Positions 51,586-61,396 of a stretch of 64,000 nucleotides of DNA are shown piece by piece (position 1 is the first letter of the stretch; every line of letters starts with the position of its first letter). The translations under genes were made by a program, and so were the position numbers. Below the pieces are notes generated by a model that did no database searches, was not told where the DNA came from, and worked only from the letters and a program-made list of their open reading frames with translations. Origin of the DNA: Comamonas badia DSM 17552 (lineage in GTDB: Bacteria; Pseudomonadota; Gammaproteobacteria; Burkholderiales; Burkholderiaceae_C); assembly GCF_000484635.1 (NCBI RefSeq), contig NZ_AXVM01000005.1, positions 124,001-188,000 on the forward strand, written 5' to 3'.

Positions 51586-51854
51586 TAGCCCAGCGAAACG
51601 GTGAAATCGGCTGTGCGCTGGGACTGCAACGGGTGCAGGGCAAGGCGCGCACCGCAGCCAAGGCTGGCTGCCTTAGCAAGGTGGGCAACGCTGTCATGCG
51701 CCCGTTGCAGCCCCAGCCCTTCGGGTGAACGCCTGGCAAGGCCACACTCGTCGTTGCCGTGCTCGCCGGGTGTCCAACCCGACTGCGCACGTCGCCTCGA
51801 TTGGGGCCTTGCCAGACGTTCACGCACAGCCGATTTCACCGTTTCGCTGGGCTA
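51586..51854. mobile_element. MITE-like element, 269 bp, with 32-bp terminal inverted repeats
   Basis: The ends are perfect 32-bp inverted repeats (51586-51617 and 51823-51854, each with agcccagcgaaacggtgaaa inside) and begin with TA on both sides, as for a TA target duplication. Inside are two more inverted pairs: 51617-51633 with 51701-51717 (16/17 matching) and 51725-51743 with 51805-51823 (18/19 matching). The whole element can fold as a three-way junction. No transposase gene is present; short open frames on either strand are mirror artefacts of the repeats. It fits a non-autonomous IS630/Tc1-mariner-type MITE. It lies between the thioesterase and prpC. Confidence 0.8.
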
Positions 51855-52207
51855 GGTCGGCCCTTGCCGTCCACCGCCACCATTTCAAAAACACCCTTGA
51901 GCACTTCCTCGGGTGGCGTGCCGGGCGATTCGGACAGGCCCGTCACGCACACCGTCATCGAGCTGCGCCCGACGCGGCTGACCCAGGCGCGCAGCAGCAA
52001 CTGCTGCCCCAGCGCCACGGGCGAGAGGAATTGCACGCCGGTCACGGCGGCCATCACCGCTTCGCGCTGCGCCAGGCCGCGTGCCGCGAGAAACGCGGCC
52101 TTGGCCATCAGCCGCAGGCCTTCGCCAGCGAACAGCGTGCCACGGTGGTTGGCGTGCGCGGGCAGCACCAGCTCGTGCAGTTCCAGGGTTCCCGAAGGGC
52201 TTGTCAT
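51836..52207 (-). CDS. Acyl-CoA thioesterase (hotdog fold)
   Basis: A 123-residue hotdog thioesterase: LELHELVLPAHANHRGTLFA, then GEGLRLMAKAAFLAARGLAQ, VTGVQFLSPVALGQQLLLRA, and RVGRSSMTVCVTGLSESPG. It would hydrolyse acyl-CoA thioesters, perhaps propionyl-CoA overflow given its neighbours. The start is ATG 52207. The natural C-terminal part (VAVDGKGRP) is followed by SPAKR and TGA, all encoded by the terminal inverted repeat of the MITE, so its original C-terminus has been replaced. It is the first gene after the promoter region shared with the ScfR regulator. Confidence 0.82.
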   Translation of the reverse strand: MTSPSGTLELHELVLPAHANHRGTLFAGEGLRLMAKAAFLAARGLAQREAVMAAVTGVQFLSPVALGQQLLLRAWVSRVGRSSMTVCVTGLSESPGTPPEEVLKGVFEMVAVDGKGRPSPAKR

Positions 52208-52209
52208 GC

Positions 52210-52300
52210 TTCGCAATTTACGCAAAATAGCGGCTTCTGCCCAGCACTGAAAAGGCGAAATCTTGCGAACTAAAATCCTTGAATTTGCAAATTTTGCGAA
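52210..52300. promoter_or_regulatory. Candidate operator cluster for the ScfR regulator
   Basis: The 117-bp region between the thioesterase and the regulator genes has three copies of TTGCGAA (52210-52216 inverted, 52263-52269, 52294-52300) and a palindromic TTTGCAAA at 52284-52291. RamB/PrpR-type regulators are known to bind sites related to TTTGCAAA, so these are likely recognition sites controlling both directions. The sequence is much more AT-rich than nearby DNA, as expected of a promoter region. No exact -35/-10 pair was settled. Confidence 0.55.
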
Positions 52301-52324
52301 TTTTCCGCTTGCCACGAGGCCGCG

Positions 52325-53755
52325 ATGAAGAAGACCTTCATGGGCGTGCGTCTGCGCCGCCTGCGCGCTGAGCGCGGCCTGTCGCAGGTCGCCATGGCGC
52401 AGGCGCTGGGCCTCTCGCCCAGCTACCTGAACCAGCTCGAACAGAACCAGCGCCCGCTCACCGTGGCGGTGCTGCTGAAGATCCACCGCGCGCTGGGCGT
52501 GGATGTGCAGCAGTTCTCCGAGGACGAGGAAGAGCGCCTGGCCGCCGCGATGCGCGAGGCGCTGGCGGACGCGCCCGCGCAAATCTCGCTGCCCGAGCTG
52601 CGCGAAGTGGCCTCGCAGATGCCCGAGCTGGGCCGCGCGCTGGTGGGCCTGCACCGGCGCACGCTGGAGGTGCAGGCGCAGCTCGAAGCGATGGCGCTGC
52701 GCCTGGGCGACGACCGCGGCGGCCCGCCGCCGGCGCGCGCCATGCCGTTCGAGATGGTGCGCGACTTCTTCTTCGCGCACCAGAATTATTTCGACGAGGT
52801 GGACCGGCGCGCCGAGGCGCTGGCCGGCGAGGCCGGCGTGGGCGTTGCTCTGCTGCCCGACTGGCTCGCGCGGCGCCTGACCGAGCGCCACGGTGTGCGC
52901 GTCGAGCAGGCGCCACAGGGCGACGGCGGCAAGCGCAACTACGACCCCGCGCGGCGCGTGCTGCGGCTGGCACCCGCGCTGGCCCCGGCGCAGCAGGTGT
53001 TCCAGCTCGCCACGCAGCTCGCGCTGGTCGAGCATTCGCCGCTGCTCGATGCGCTCACGGGCGAAGCGCCGCTGCGCGGCGACGACGCCTCGCGGCACCT
53101 GGCGCGCATCGGGCTGGCCAACTATTTCGCGGGCGCGCTGCTGCTGCCCTACGCGCCCTTCCTCGCGGCGGCCGAGCGCCTGCGCTACGACATCGACCTG
53201 CTGGGCCAGCGGTTCGGTGTCGGCTTCGAGACCGTGTGCCACCGCCTCTCCACGCTGCAGCGCCCGGGCGCGCCGGGCGTGCCCTTCTTCTTCGTGCGCG
53301 TGGACCGGGCGGGCAACATCAGCAAGCGTCAGAGCGCCACGCACTTTCACTTCAGCCGCACCGGCGGCACCTGCCCGCTGTGGAACGTGTACGAAGCCTT
53401 CGCGCAGCCCGGCCGCATCCTGACGCAACTGGCGCGCATGCCCGATGACCGCGCCTACCTGTGGATCGCGCGCACCGTCGCCAGCCACCGCGGCGGCTGG
53501 GGCACGCCGCCGCGCATCTTCTCCATCGGCCTGGGCTGCGACGTGCGGCATGCGCCGCGCCTGGTGTATTCGCAGGGGCTCAATCTGCGCGACCCCGACG
53601 CGGCCACGCCCATAGGCATGGGCTGCAAGGTGTGCGAGCGCGCCAACTGCCCGCAGCGCGCCTTTCCCTTCATTGGCCGCCCGCTCGCGGTGGACGAGAA
53701 CCAGAGCCGCTTCGTGCCCTACGGCAGCGCGGTGCTTGCGGATGGCTCCCTGTAG
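52325..53755 (+). CDS. Short-chain fatty acyl-CoA regulator, ScfR/RamB/PrpR-like
   Basis: A 476-residue regulator. The N-terminal helix-turn-helix of XRE type (VRLRRLRAERGLSQVAMAQA, LSPSYLNQLEQNQRPLTVAV) is followed by a linker and an ImmA/IrrE-like DUF955 domain without the HExxH metal site. A C-terminal ScfRs domain has a cysteine cluster Cys434-x2-Cys437-x4-Cys442 (GMGCKVCERANCPQRAF). Mycobacterial PrpR holds a 4Fe-4S cluster through similar cysteines. It diverges from the thioesterase-prpC-prpD-lyase genes and probably activates them in response to propionyl- or related short-chain acyl-CoA. Start ATG 52325. Confidence 0.9.
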   Translation: MKKTFMGVRLRRLRAERGLSQVAMAQALGLSPSYLNQLEQNQRPLTVAVLLKIHRALGVDVQQFSEDEEERLAAAMREALADAPAQISLPELREVASQMPELGRALVGLHRRTLEVQAQLEAMALRLGDDRGGPPPARAMPFEMVRDFFFAHQNYFDEVDRRAEALAGEAGVGVALLPDWLARRLTERHGVRVEQAPQGDGGKRNYDPARRVLRLAPALAPAQQVFQLATQLALVEHSPLLDALTGEAPLRGDDASRHLARIGLANYFAGALLLPYAPFLAAAERLRYDIDLLGQRFGVGFETVCHRLSTLQRPGAPGVPFFFVRVDRAGNISKRQSATHFHFSRTGGTCPLWNVYEAFAQPGRILTQLARMPDDRAYLWIARTVASHRGGWGTPPRIFSIGLGCDVRHAPRLVYSQGLNLRDPDAATPIGMGCKVCERANCPQRAFPFIGRPLAVDENQSRFVPYGSAVLADGSL

Positions 53756-53834
53756 GAGCTTCAGCCCCGAATGCCCGTTCCCCGAATGCCCGTTGATTGC
53801 ATGCGCCCATCGTTCGCGGCTGAAGCCGCTCCCA
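53755..53834. repeat. Convergent-gene hairpin with a 15-bp direct duplication
   Basis: Between the convergent ScfR and CBS genes, ggagcttcagcc (53755-53766) pairs with ggctgaagccgctcc (53818-53832), leaving a one-to-three-base bulge. The loop has two exact copies of ccccgaatgcccgtt (53765-53779, 53780-53794). The agccgctccca part recurs near 33090-33106 as gtgggagcggctcccgc. Possibly a terminator and a dispersed repeat. Confidence 0.45.
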
Positions 53835-53840
53835 CGGAAA

Positions 53841-55882
<2,042 letters not shown>

Positions 55883-55891
55883 GAGCGAAGC

Positions 55892-56722
55892 TCAGGAATG
55901 GGTCTGGCGGCGGCGCAGTGCGGCCACGGTCAGGGCGATGCCCAGCGCCAGCCCCAACAGCGACGGCCACGCCAGGCCGGGCACGGGTTGCGCTGTGGCA
56001 GGCGCAGCCGCTGTGACGCGAAAGATGGACAGTTCATCAAAGCTGCCCCCGCGCATGTACAAAGACACTTGGTCGATGGCCGGGGCCAGGTTGGCCTGCG
56101 CATCCGGTGCCAGAGGGTTCAGGTAGTCGAAGCTGGACAGAACCGGATTGATCCACATTTTGGTGATGGACGAGGTGTAATCGATCTGCACCAATACGAG
56201 GGACATGGCCGCGAGCGACTTGCCGGTGCATCCGACCGGGGACAAGGCAGGGGCGTTCAGAATCGAGTAATAGATGCCCGGGCAGCCGCTGTTCCCGCCG
56301 ATCGCGCCTGTCTCGATGCCGCCGGAGAGAAAGCGCAGGTTGGGTGTGCCGCCGCCACTTTGCGCGCTGAACTGCGCCAGGAAACGTACAAAGACAACGC
56401 CGGAATTGACCGCTGGCAGCGTGCGTGTGGCGTCGCTGATCTGAAAAGGGCCACCACCCCAATTGATCTGCCCTCCCATTGGCGTGACTCCGGGGTAGGT
56501 CAGGACGCCAGGCGTGGTGACCTGCATGGAGTTGTGCCCGTTGTTCTGCCATGCCGACGTCCATCCCGTGCCGCCTGCATTCGGGGCCAATGGCCCTGCG
56601 GGGTAGTTGAAACTGTCGGAAACGATGTTGGTGATCGTCACCGGCGTGGCGGCCACGACCATCTGGGTGGTCCCGCCGTACAACAGCGCCAGAACCACCA
56701 TCTTCAAGATAAGGAATTTCAT
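55892..56722 (-). CDS. Secreted protein with a C-terminal sorting-signal-like end
   Basis: A 276-residue exported protein. An N-terminal signal peptide (ILKMVVLALLYGGTTQMVVA) leads to a mature domain with a jelly-roll look (DSFNYPAGPLAPNAGGTGWT; FVRFLAQFSAQ). The C-terminus is a Pro-containing short motif, a hydrophobic helix and basic residues (VPGLAWPSLLGLALGIALTV, then AALRRRQTHS), the layout of PEP-CTERM/IPTL-CTERM sorting signals recognised by exosortase-type systems. The motif is not the canonical PEP or IPTL, so this is tentative. No exosortase is in the window. It is convergent with serS. Confidence 0.6.
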   Translation of the reverse strand: MKFLILKMVVLALLYGGTTQMVVAATPVTITNIVSDSFNYPAGPLAPNAGGTGWTSAWQNNGHNSMQVTTPGVLTYPGVTPMGGQINWGGGPFQISDATRTLPAVNSGVVFVRFLAQFSAQSGGGTPNLRFLSGGIETGAIGGNSGCPGIYYSILNAPALSPVGCTGKSLAAMSLVLVQIDYTSSITKMWINPVLSSFDYLNPLAPDAQANLAPAIDQVSLYMRGGSFDELSIFRVTAAAPATAQPVPGLAWPSLLGLALGIALTVAALRRRQTHS

Positions 56723-56790
56723 GCAACTTGGCTAAAGCGAGCAGCCTTCGTTGCCCGGGGCCGCCGAGTGTATTCTTCTGTTCGGAAACG

Positions 56791-56915
56791 TGCAGGTTGC
56801 AGGTTGCAGGTTGCAGGTTGCAGGTTGCAGGTTGCAGGTTGCAGGTTGCAGGTTGCAGGTTGCAGGTTGCCGGTTGCCGGTTGCCGGTTGCCGGTTGCCG
56901 GTTGCCGGTTGCCGG
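56791..56915 (+). repeat. Heptanucleotide tandem array upstream of tRNA-Ser
   Basis: Eleven units of gcaggtt (from 56792) are followed by six of gccggtt and a partial unit, with the period of 7 bp unbroken. The two halves differ by one base (a to c), so the array has two homogeneous blocks. It is bounded on the right by aaatcgccgctacaat, which contains the tRNA -10 box. Confidence 0.95.
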
Positions 56916-56931
56916 AAATCGCCGCTACAAT
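56902..56931 (+). promoter_or_regulatory. Probable promoter of tRNA-Ser
   Basis: TTGCCG (56902-56907) and TACAAT (56926-56931) are spaced by 18 bp, a fair sigma-70 promoter. The -35 box comes from one of the last units of the heptamer array; earlier units repeat the same hexamer every 7 bp. The tRNA begins 16 bp after the -10. Confidence 0.55.
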
Positions 56932-56947
56932 CGCCGGTTCGAGTCGC

Positions 56948-57038
<91 letters not shown>

Positions 57039-57093
57039 CCATACAGCCCGGGGTGATGATGCATTACCCCGGGCTTTTTTGCGGGTAGCGCAG

Positions 57094-58106
57094 TCAGGCG
57101 CCTGAGTTCTCGGGCGTGAGTACCTGGCGGCCGATGGCCTTGCCTTGTTCCAGGGCGAGCAGGGCGGTAAAGGCCTTGCTGAAATGCATGCAGGTGGTCG
57201 GCACGGCGGGTAGCTGCTTGTCCTTGACGAGGGCGACCAACTCCTGGAGTTCGCGCAGATTGCCGACATAGGTGCCCTGGTAGGTCATGGCCTTGAGGAC
57301 CATGAAGGGCGTCGAAATGTCGATGTGGCCGCCGAACAGACCGATCTGGACGAGTTGCCCCCCCTTGACCAGCAGATCCATGCCCATCTGTATCGTCTGG
57401 TTGGTTCCGACGCAATCCAGAATGGCCCAGACGCTGCCTCCGGCCGCTTTTTTGATCTCATCGGCGACACCGGGGGTTCGAGGGTTGAAAACCGCATCCG
57501 CGCCGACCTTCAGAACCGCTGCGTGCTTGGATTCATCGGACTCGACCACGAGCACGCCGGCGCCGCCCAGTGCCTTGATCAAGGTAATGGCCATGAAGCC
57601 TAGCCCGCCGGCGCCAAACAGCACGACTTTTTCGTCCTTGAGCACCTGGTCCTTGATCTTGCGGATGGCGCTGTAGGTCGTGAGGCCGGAGCAGGCATAG
57701 GGAGCCGCCTGCACGGGCGACATGTCGCCGATATCCACCAGATAGCGCGCATCGGCAACCAGCACGTAGTCCGCATAGCCGCCGGGCTGGAAAAGCCCCA
57801 GGGATCTCCCATTGGTGCACAGGTTTTCATCGCCCCTGCGGCAGACCTTGCAGGTGCCGCAGCCATGCCAGGGGTAGACGACGTAGTTCTTGCCCACCTG
57901 CACATTCGTGACCTGATCGCCAATGGCCATCACCTCTCCGGCGATTCATTTCCCAGGTCGTAGGTGCCTTGCCAGATATGCAGGTCCGAATGGCATACGC
58001 CGGCTGCCAGCACGCGCATCAGAACCTGATGGCCTTTGGGTTCAGGGGTAGGGTGTTCGGTGCGGACCAGAGGCTGGTTCAGTGCCACGATGTCAAAACT
58101 AATCAT
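57094..58106 (-). pseudogene. Zinc alcohol dehydrogenase broken by an internal deletion and frameshift
   Basis: The N-terminal piece begins at ATG 58106 after an aggaga ribosome-binding site and reads MISFDIVALNQPLVRTEH to GVCHSDLHIWQGTYDLGNE, then hits TGA at 57932-57930. The remainder reads on in another frame (IAGEVMAIGDQV, the structural zinc loop YPWHGCGTCKVCRRGDENLC, NAD motif GAGGLGFMA) to 57094. About 25-30 residues normally between these parts, including the GHE zinc-ligand motif, are missing. So the catalytic zinc site is incomplete and the frame is broken. Probably non-functional. It lies downstream of an intact aldehyde dehydrogenase gene. Confidence 0.85.
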
Positions 58107-58182
58107 TGGTTTCTCCTGTTTCTGCCCATTGAATCAGTGGTCGGGCCACGGCGGTTGGTCGGGTCCGACAGCGTTGCGCGAT

Positions 58183-59619
58183 TTACGTTCCGTGGTATTG
58201 GACGACGGTCTTGACGATGCAGAATTCTTCCAGTGCAAGAAAGCCTTTCTCGCGCCCATGTCCGCTTTTCTTGTAGCCGCCGAAAGGCAATTCCACTCCA
58301 CCGCCGGCGCCGTAGCAGTTGAGGTACACCTGACCGCACTGCATCTTCTTGGCCATGCGTGTCTGGCGCCCGCCGTCGCGTGTCCAGATGCCGGCGAGCA
58401 ACCCGAACTCGGTGGCGTTTGCCAGGCGTACCGCGTCCTCTTCGTCAGTGAACGTCATCGCCGAAAGCACGGGGCCGAAAACCTCGCTGCAGGCAAGCGG
58501 GTGGTCGCGCGGCACCGCGCCAAACAGGGTCGGTGCGACGTAGTACCCGCCCTGGGGCACGCCGTCGGCTATCTTCCCTTCCGCCAGCACACGGATGCCG
58601 GTTTCCCTGGCGCGCTGGATGAAACCTTCAACGCGTTCCTTCTGCGCGCGGTTGATGAGCGGCCCGCATTCCCTGTCCATGGCCGGTGTGCCGGCGGCCG
58701 TTTGCGCAAAGCGCTCAACCACCATGGCGATGAAGCGGTCGTAGATGCTTTGCTGTACCAGCAGCCGGCTGCCGGCCGAGCAGGTCTGGCCACCGTTCTG
58801 GGTGATGGCGCGGACGACGAACTGCACGGCGCGGTCGAGGTCCGCATCCTCGAACACGATCTGCGGTGATTTGCCGCCCAGTTCAAGCACGCACTTGATC
58901 AGGCTGTCGGCGGCGGCCTTCTGGATGAGGGTGCCGACTTCGGGCGAGCCGGTGAAGGTGATCAGGTTGATGTCCGGGTGCGTGCTCAGCGCCGCGCCGG
59001 CCTCTTCGCCCAGGCCGGTCACGATGTTGAGCGCGCCATCGGGCAAGCCCGCCTCCTTGGCGATGGCGGCGAACGCCAGCGGCGAGAGGCAGGCATCCTC
59101 CGAGGGCTTGAGCACGGCGGCGTTGCCCATGGCCAGCGCCGGCACCACCGAGCGGCCGAACATCTGCGCCGGGTAGTTCCAGGGCAGGATGTGGGCGGTG
59201 ACGCCGTAGGGCTCGCGCAGCACGACGACGTGGAAGTCGTTCATGTAGGGGATCTGCTGGCCATGGACCTTGTCGGCGGCACCACCATAGAACTCGCAGT
59301 AGCGCGCGGCGACCTGGATGTCGTTGCGCGCCTGCGAGATCGGCTTGCCGGTGTCGCGCGCCTCCAACTGCGCCAGTTCCTCGCTGCGCGCGAGGATCAG
59401 CTCGGACATGCGGACGAGAATGCGCCCGCGTTCGGTCGCCGTCATTGCACCCCAGGCGCCGCCGAGCGCGGCGCGCGCTGCCGCGACGGCGTGGTTGACA
59501 TCCTCTGCGGTGCTGCGCGCCAGGTGATCAAACACTTCCCCTGTGCTCGGATCGTGGACGGGCAGCGTCTTGCCGGAGGTTGCGGGGACCCATTGGCCGT
59601 TGATGAAATTTTTCTGCAT
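58183..59619 (-). CDS. Aldehyde dehydrogenase
   Basis: A 478-residue NAD(P)-dependent ALDH. The oxyanion Asn is in ILPWNYPAQMFGRSVVPALA, the cofactor loop FTGSPEVGTLIQKAAADSL, the catalytic Glu in LELGGKSPQIVFEDADLDRA, and the nucleophile Cys in NGGQTCSAGSRLLVQQ. It is intact, unlike the neighbours on both sides in the same orientation (alcohol dehydrogenase pseudogene after it, ABC ATPase remnant before it), so it may be a survivor of an alcohol/aldehyde oxidation operon. Its substrate is not evident. Start ATG 59619. Confidence 0.9.
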   Translation of the reverse strand: MQKNFINGQWVPATSGKTLPVHDPSTGEVFDHLARSTAEDVNHAVAAARAALGGAWGAMTATERGRILVRMSELILARSEELAQLEARDTGKPISQARNDIQVAARYCEFYGGAADKVHGQQIPYMNDFHVVVLREPYGVTAHILPWNYPAQMFGRSVVPALAMGNAAVLKPSEDACLSPLAFAAIAKEAGLPDGALNIVTGLGEEAGAALSTHPDINLITFTGSPEVGTLIQKAAADSLIKCVLELGGKSPQIVFEDADLDRAVQFVVRAITQNGGQTCSAGSRLLVQQSIYDRFIAMVVERFAQTAAGTPAMDRECGPLINRAQKERVEGFIQRARETGIRVLAEGKIADGVPQGGYYVAPTLFGAVPRDHPLACSEVFGPVLSAMTFTDEEDAVRLANATEFGLLAGIWTRDGGRQTRMAKKMQCGQVYLNCYGAGGGVELPFGGYKKSGHGREKGFLALEEFCIVKTVVQYHGT

Positions 59620-59667
59620 GCTTTCTGTTCCTTGAGGCAGTAGGTTGGAGGTTTGCTGTCGTGCAGG

Positions 59668-59820
59668 TCAATGGATGGAGGCGTACATGATTTTTTCCTC
59701 CGTCGCTTCGAGGCTGTTGAATTCCTCGACGATGCGCCCCTGGCGCGACACCAGGAGGCGGTCGGACAGCAGCATGACTTCAGGCAGGTAAGAGGAGATC
59801 GCGATCACGGCGGGCGCCCT
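59668..59820 (-). pseudogene. C-terminal remnant of a sugar ABC transporter ATPase
   Basis: Minus-strand VIAISSYLPEVMLLSDRLLV, SRQGRIVEEFNSLEATEEKI and MYASIH then stop match the last 50 residues of RbsA/MglA-type double ATPases (typically ISSELPEVLGMSDRILVMRE and ATEEAIM, from memory). The upstream bulk of the gene is missing; sequence before this has no recognisable ABC motif. It lies 48 bp before the aldehyde dehydrogenase start, consistent with an operon that was cut by a deletion. Confidence 0.72.
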
Positions 59821-59981
59821 TCCAGTGCGTGTGAAATGAAGATGATCGAGACGCCGTATAAATAACGTAAAAAAAGCACTGAAAAGAATTTCCGTTGCCA
59901 TCTCAAGGCGGCTTGGTGCTCCGGACATGGGTGCATGTTCGCTCGAATGACGTCCGCTGCATCCTGATAAACGCGCCGCCA

Positions 59982-61352
59982 TCAATTCGCTGGCAACAGC
60001 CGTTGCGTGCACGGCCACAGCGCGACCTGCCATAGCCGTTCAATGGCCGTCTGCGTTTGTTCGGCCGGCACCGCGCCGCCATAGGCCGCCAGGCGCAGCG
60101 CCTTGTCCGTGATTTCCTGGCGCGAGAGCGTGTTGCCGGGGTCGCCCTTGGGCTCATCGACACGGCCATGCAGGGTGTGGCCGTCGGTGGTTTGGACGGT
60201 GACCTTGCCGATCCAGCGCTGCGGGTAGGCGGCGTCGACTTCCGGGTCCAGCACCATGCTGACTTTCTCGCGCAGGGCCACAGTGTCCGGCGCCAGGAAC
60301 TCGGCGTCGAACTCGGTCAAACCCGCATGGCCGAAGCGCGCGGCCAGGGCCAGCACCGTGCCCATCGAGAACTTGCTCTGGTGCACCGTGCTGGGCGAGA
60401 CCACCGGGCCCAGCACGTCGATGGCGCCCTGGTGCACATGACAGGTCACCTGGGCGATGTCGGCGGGCGCCAGGCCATGCTCGCGCATCACCTGCTGCAG
60501 CGCGTCGGCCGCGGGGTGGGTGTGGCGGCAGGAGGCGTGCCACTTGAACGAGGTCTCGGCCGTGGCCCAGCGTGTGCCCAGGCCATCGGTCAGCCTGGCC
60601 GGATTGGCGTCGGTGGACATGCCGGCGGCCAGGCCCTGCGGGCCGGTGAAGATGTCCTGCGCGCCGGTGAATCCGTCCTGCGCCAGGAAGGCCGCCATCA
60701 GGCCGGCCGCGGCGGCGTGCGCCGTGTGCAGCTGCTTGCTGTCGGCAGCGGTGCGCAAAAATTCCCACAGGCCGGCCGATTGCGTGCCGGCCGAGCCGAA
60801 GGCGTGCTGCATCTGTGCGGGTGTGAGCTTGAGCAGGCGCCCCACGGCGGCGGCCGCGGCCAGCGTGCCGGCGGTGGCCGTGGTGTGGAAGATCTTGTAA
60901 TGGCTGCGGCCCAGGAACTCGCCCACGCGGATGCCGACCTCGTAGCCGGCCACGCAGGCGGCCATGAGCTCGGCGCCGCTGGCGCCGATCTGCTGCGCCA
61001 CGGCGAGGGCCGGCGGGAAGACCACGGCGGCAGGGTGGAACACCGAGCCGTTGTGCACGTCGTCCTGCTCGGCCACATGGCTGGCGGCGGCATTGGCCAG
61101 CGCCGCCATCATGGGCGAGCTGCTGGCGCCATGGCCGATCACCTCGGCCGGGCCTTGCGCCGGGCCCTGCGACAGTGCAAAGCGCGTGATGCTGGCCACG
61201 GGCCGGGCCTGGCAGCCGGCGAGCACCGAGCCGAACCAGTCCACCCACAAGTCCACGGTGCGATCCTGCACGGCGGGGGGGACATCGCTCCACTGGAGCT
61301 GGGCGGCAAACTGGGCCAGGGGGTGGATGGTGGCTTGGGGTTCTTGTTTCAT
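59982..61352 (-). CDS. MmgE/PrpD family protein
   Basis: A 456-residue MmgE/PrpD-fold protein distinct from the prpD in this window: VASITRFALSQGPAQGPAEV, then ASHVAEQDDVHNGSVFHPAA with family His/Asp residues, GYEVGIRVGEFLGRSHYKIF, TATAGTLAAAAAVGRLLKLT, and FKWHASCRHTHPAADALQQV. The start is ATG 61352; an earlier TTG in frame is unlikely. The family dehydrates or isomerises hydroxy-tricarboxylates or related acids. Here it sits with CoA-transferase and acyl-CoA dehydrogenase genes, so a role in degradation of an organic acid is likely. Confidence 0.85.
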   Translation of the reverse strand: MKQEPQATIHPLAQFAAQLQWSDVPPAVQDRTVDLWVDWFGSVLAGCQARPVASITRFALSQGPAQGPAEVIGHGASSSPMMAALANAAASHVAEQDDVHNGSVFHPAAVVFPPALAVAQQIGASGAELMAACVAGYEVGIRVGEFLGRSHYKIFHTTATAGTLAAAAAVGRLLKLTPAQMQHAFGSAGTQSAGLWEFLRTAADSKQLHTAHAAAAGLMAAFLAQDGFTGAQDIFTGPQGLAAGMSTDANPARLTDGLGTRWATAETSFKWHASCRHTHPAADALQQVMREHGLAPADIAQVTCHVHQGAIDVLGPVVSPSTVHQSKFSMGTVLALAARFGHAGLTEFDAEFLAPDTVALREKVSMVLDPEVDAAYPQRWIGKVTVQTTDGHTLHGRVDEPKGDPGNTLSRQEITDKALRLAAYGGAVPAEQTQTAIERLWQVALWPCTQRLLPAN

Positions 61353-61396
61353 ATAAGGTTCCAACGCAGGCGTGACAAGCGCCTGCAGCTATTGTT

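Noticed and set aside
51586-51854. Integron attC site or group II intron
   Set aside because: Perfect long terminal repeats with TA flanks and no R-box pattern, integrase or reverse transcriptase; a MITE fits better.
51585-51855. Two 84-codon open frames, one per strand, with near-identical ends (MKSAV at the start, RTADFTVSLG at the end)
   Set aside because: Both arise from the symmetrical terminal repeats of the MITE-like element; no ribosome-binding site or homology.
56791-56915. CRISPR array
   Set aside because: The period is 7 bp with no spacers; it is a simple tandem repeat and no cas genes are present.
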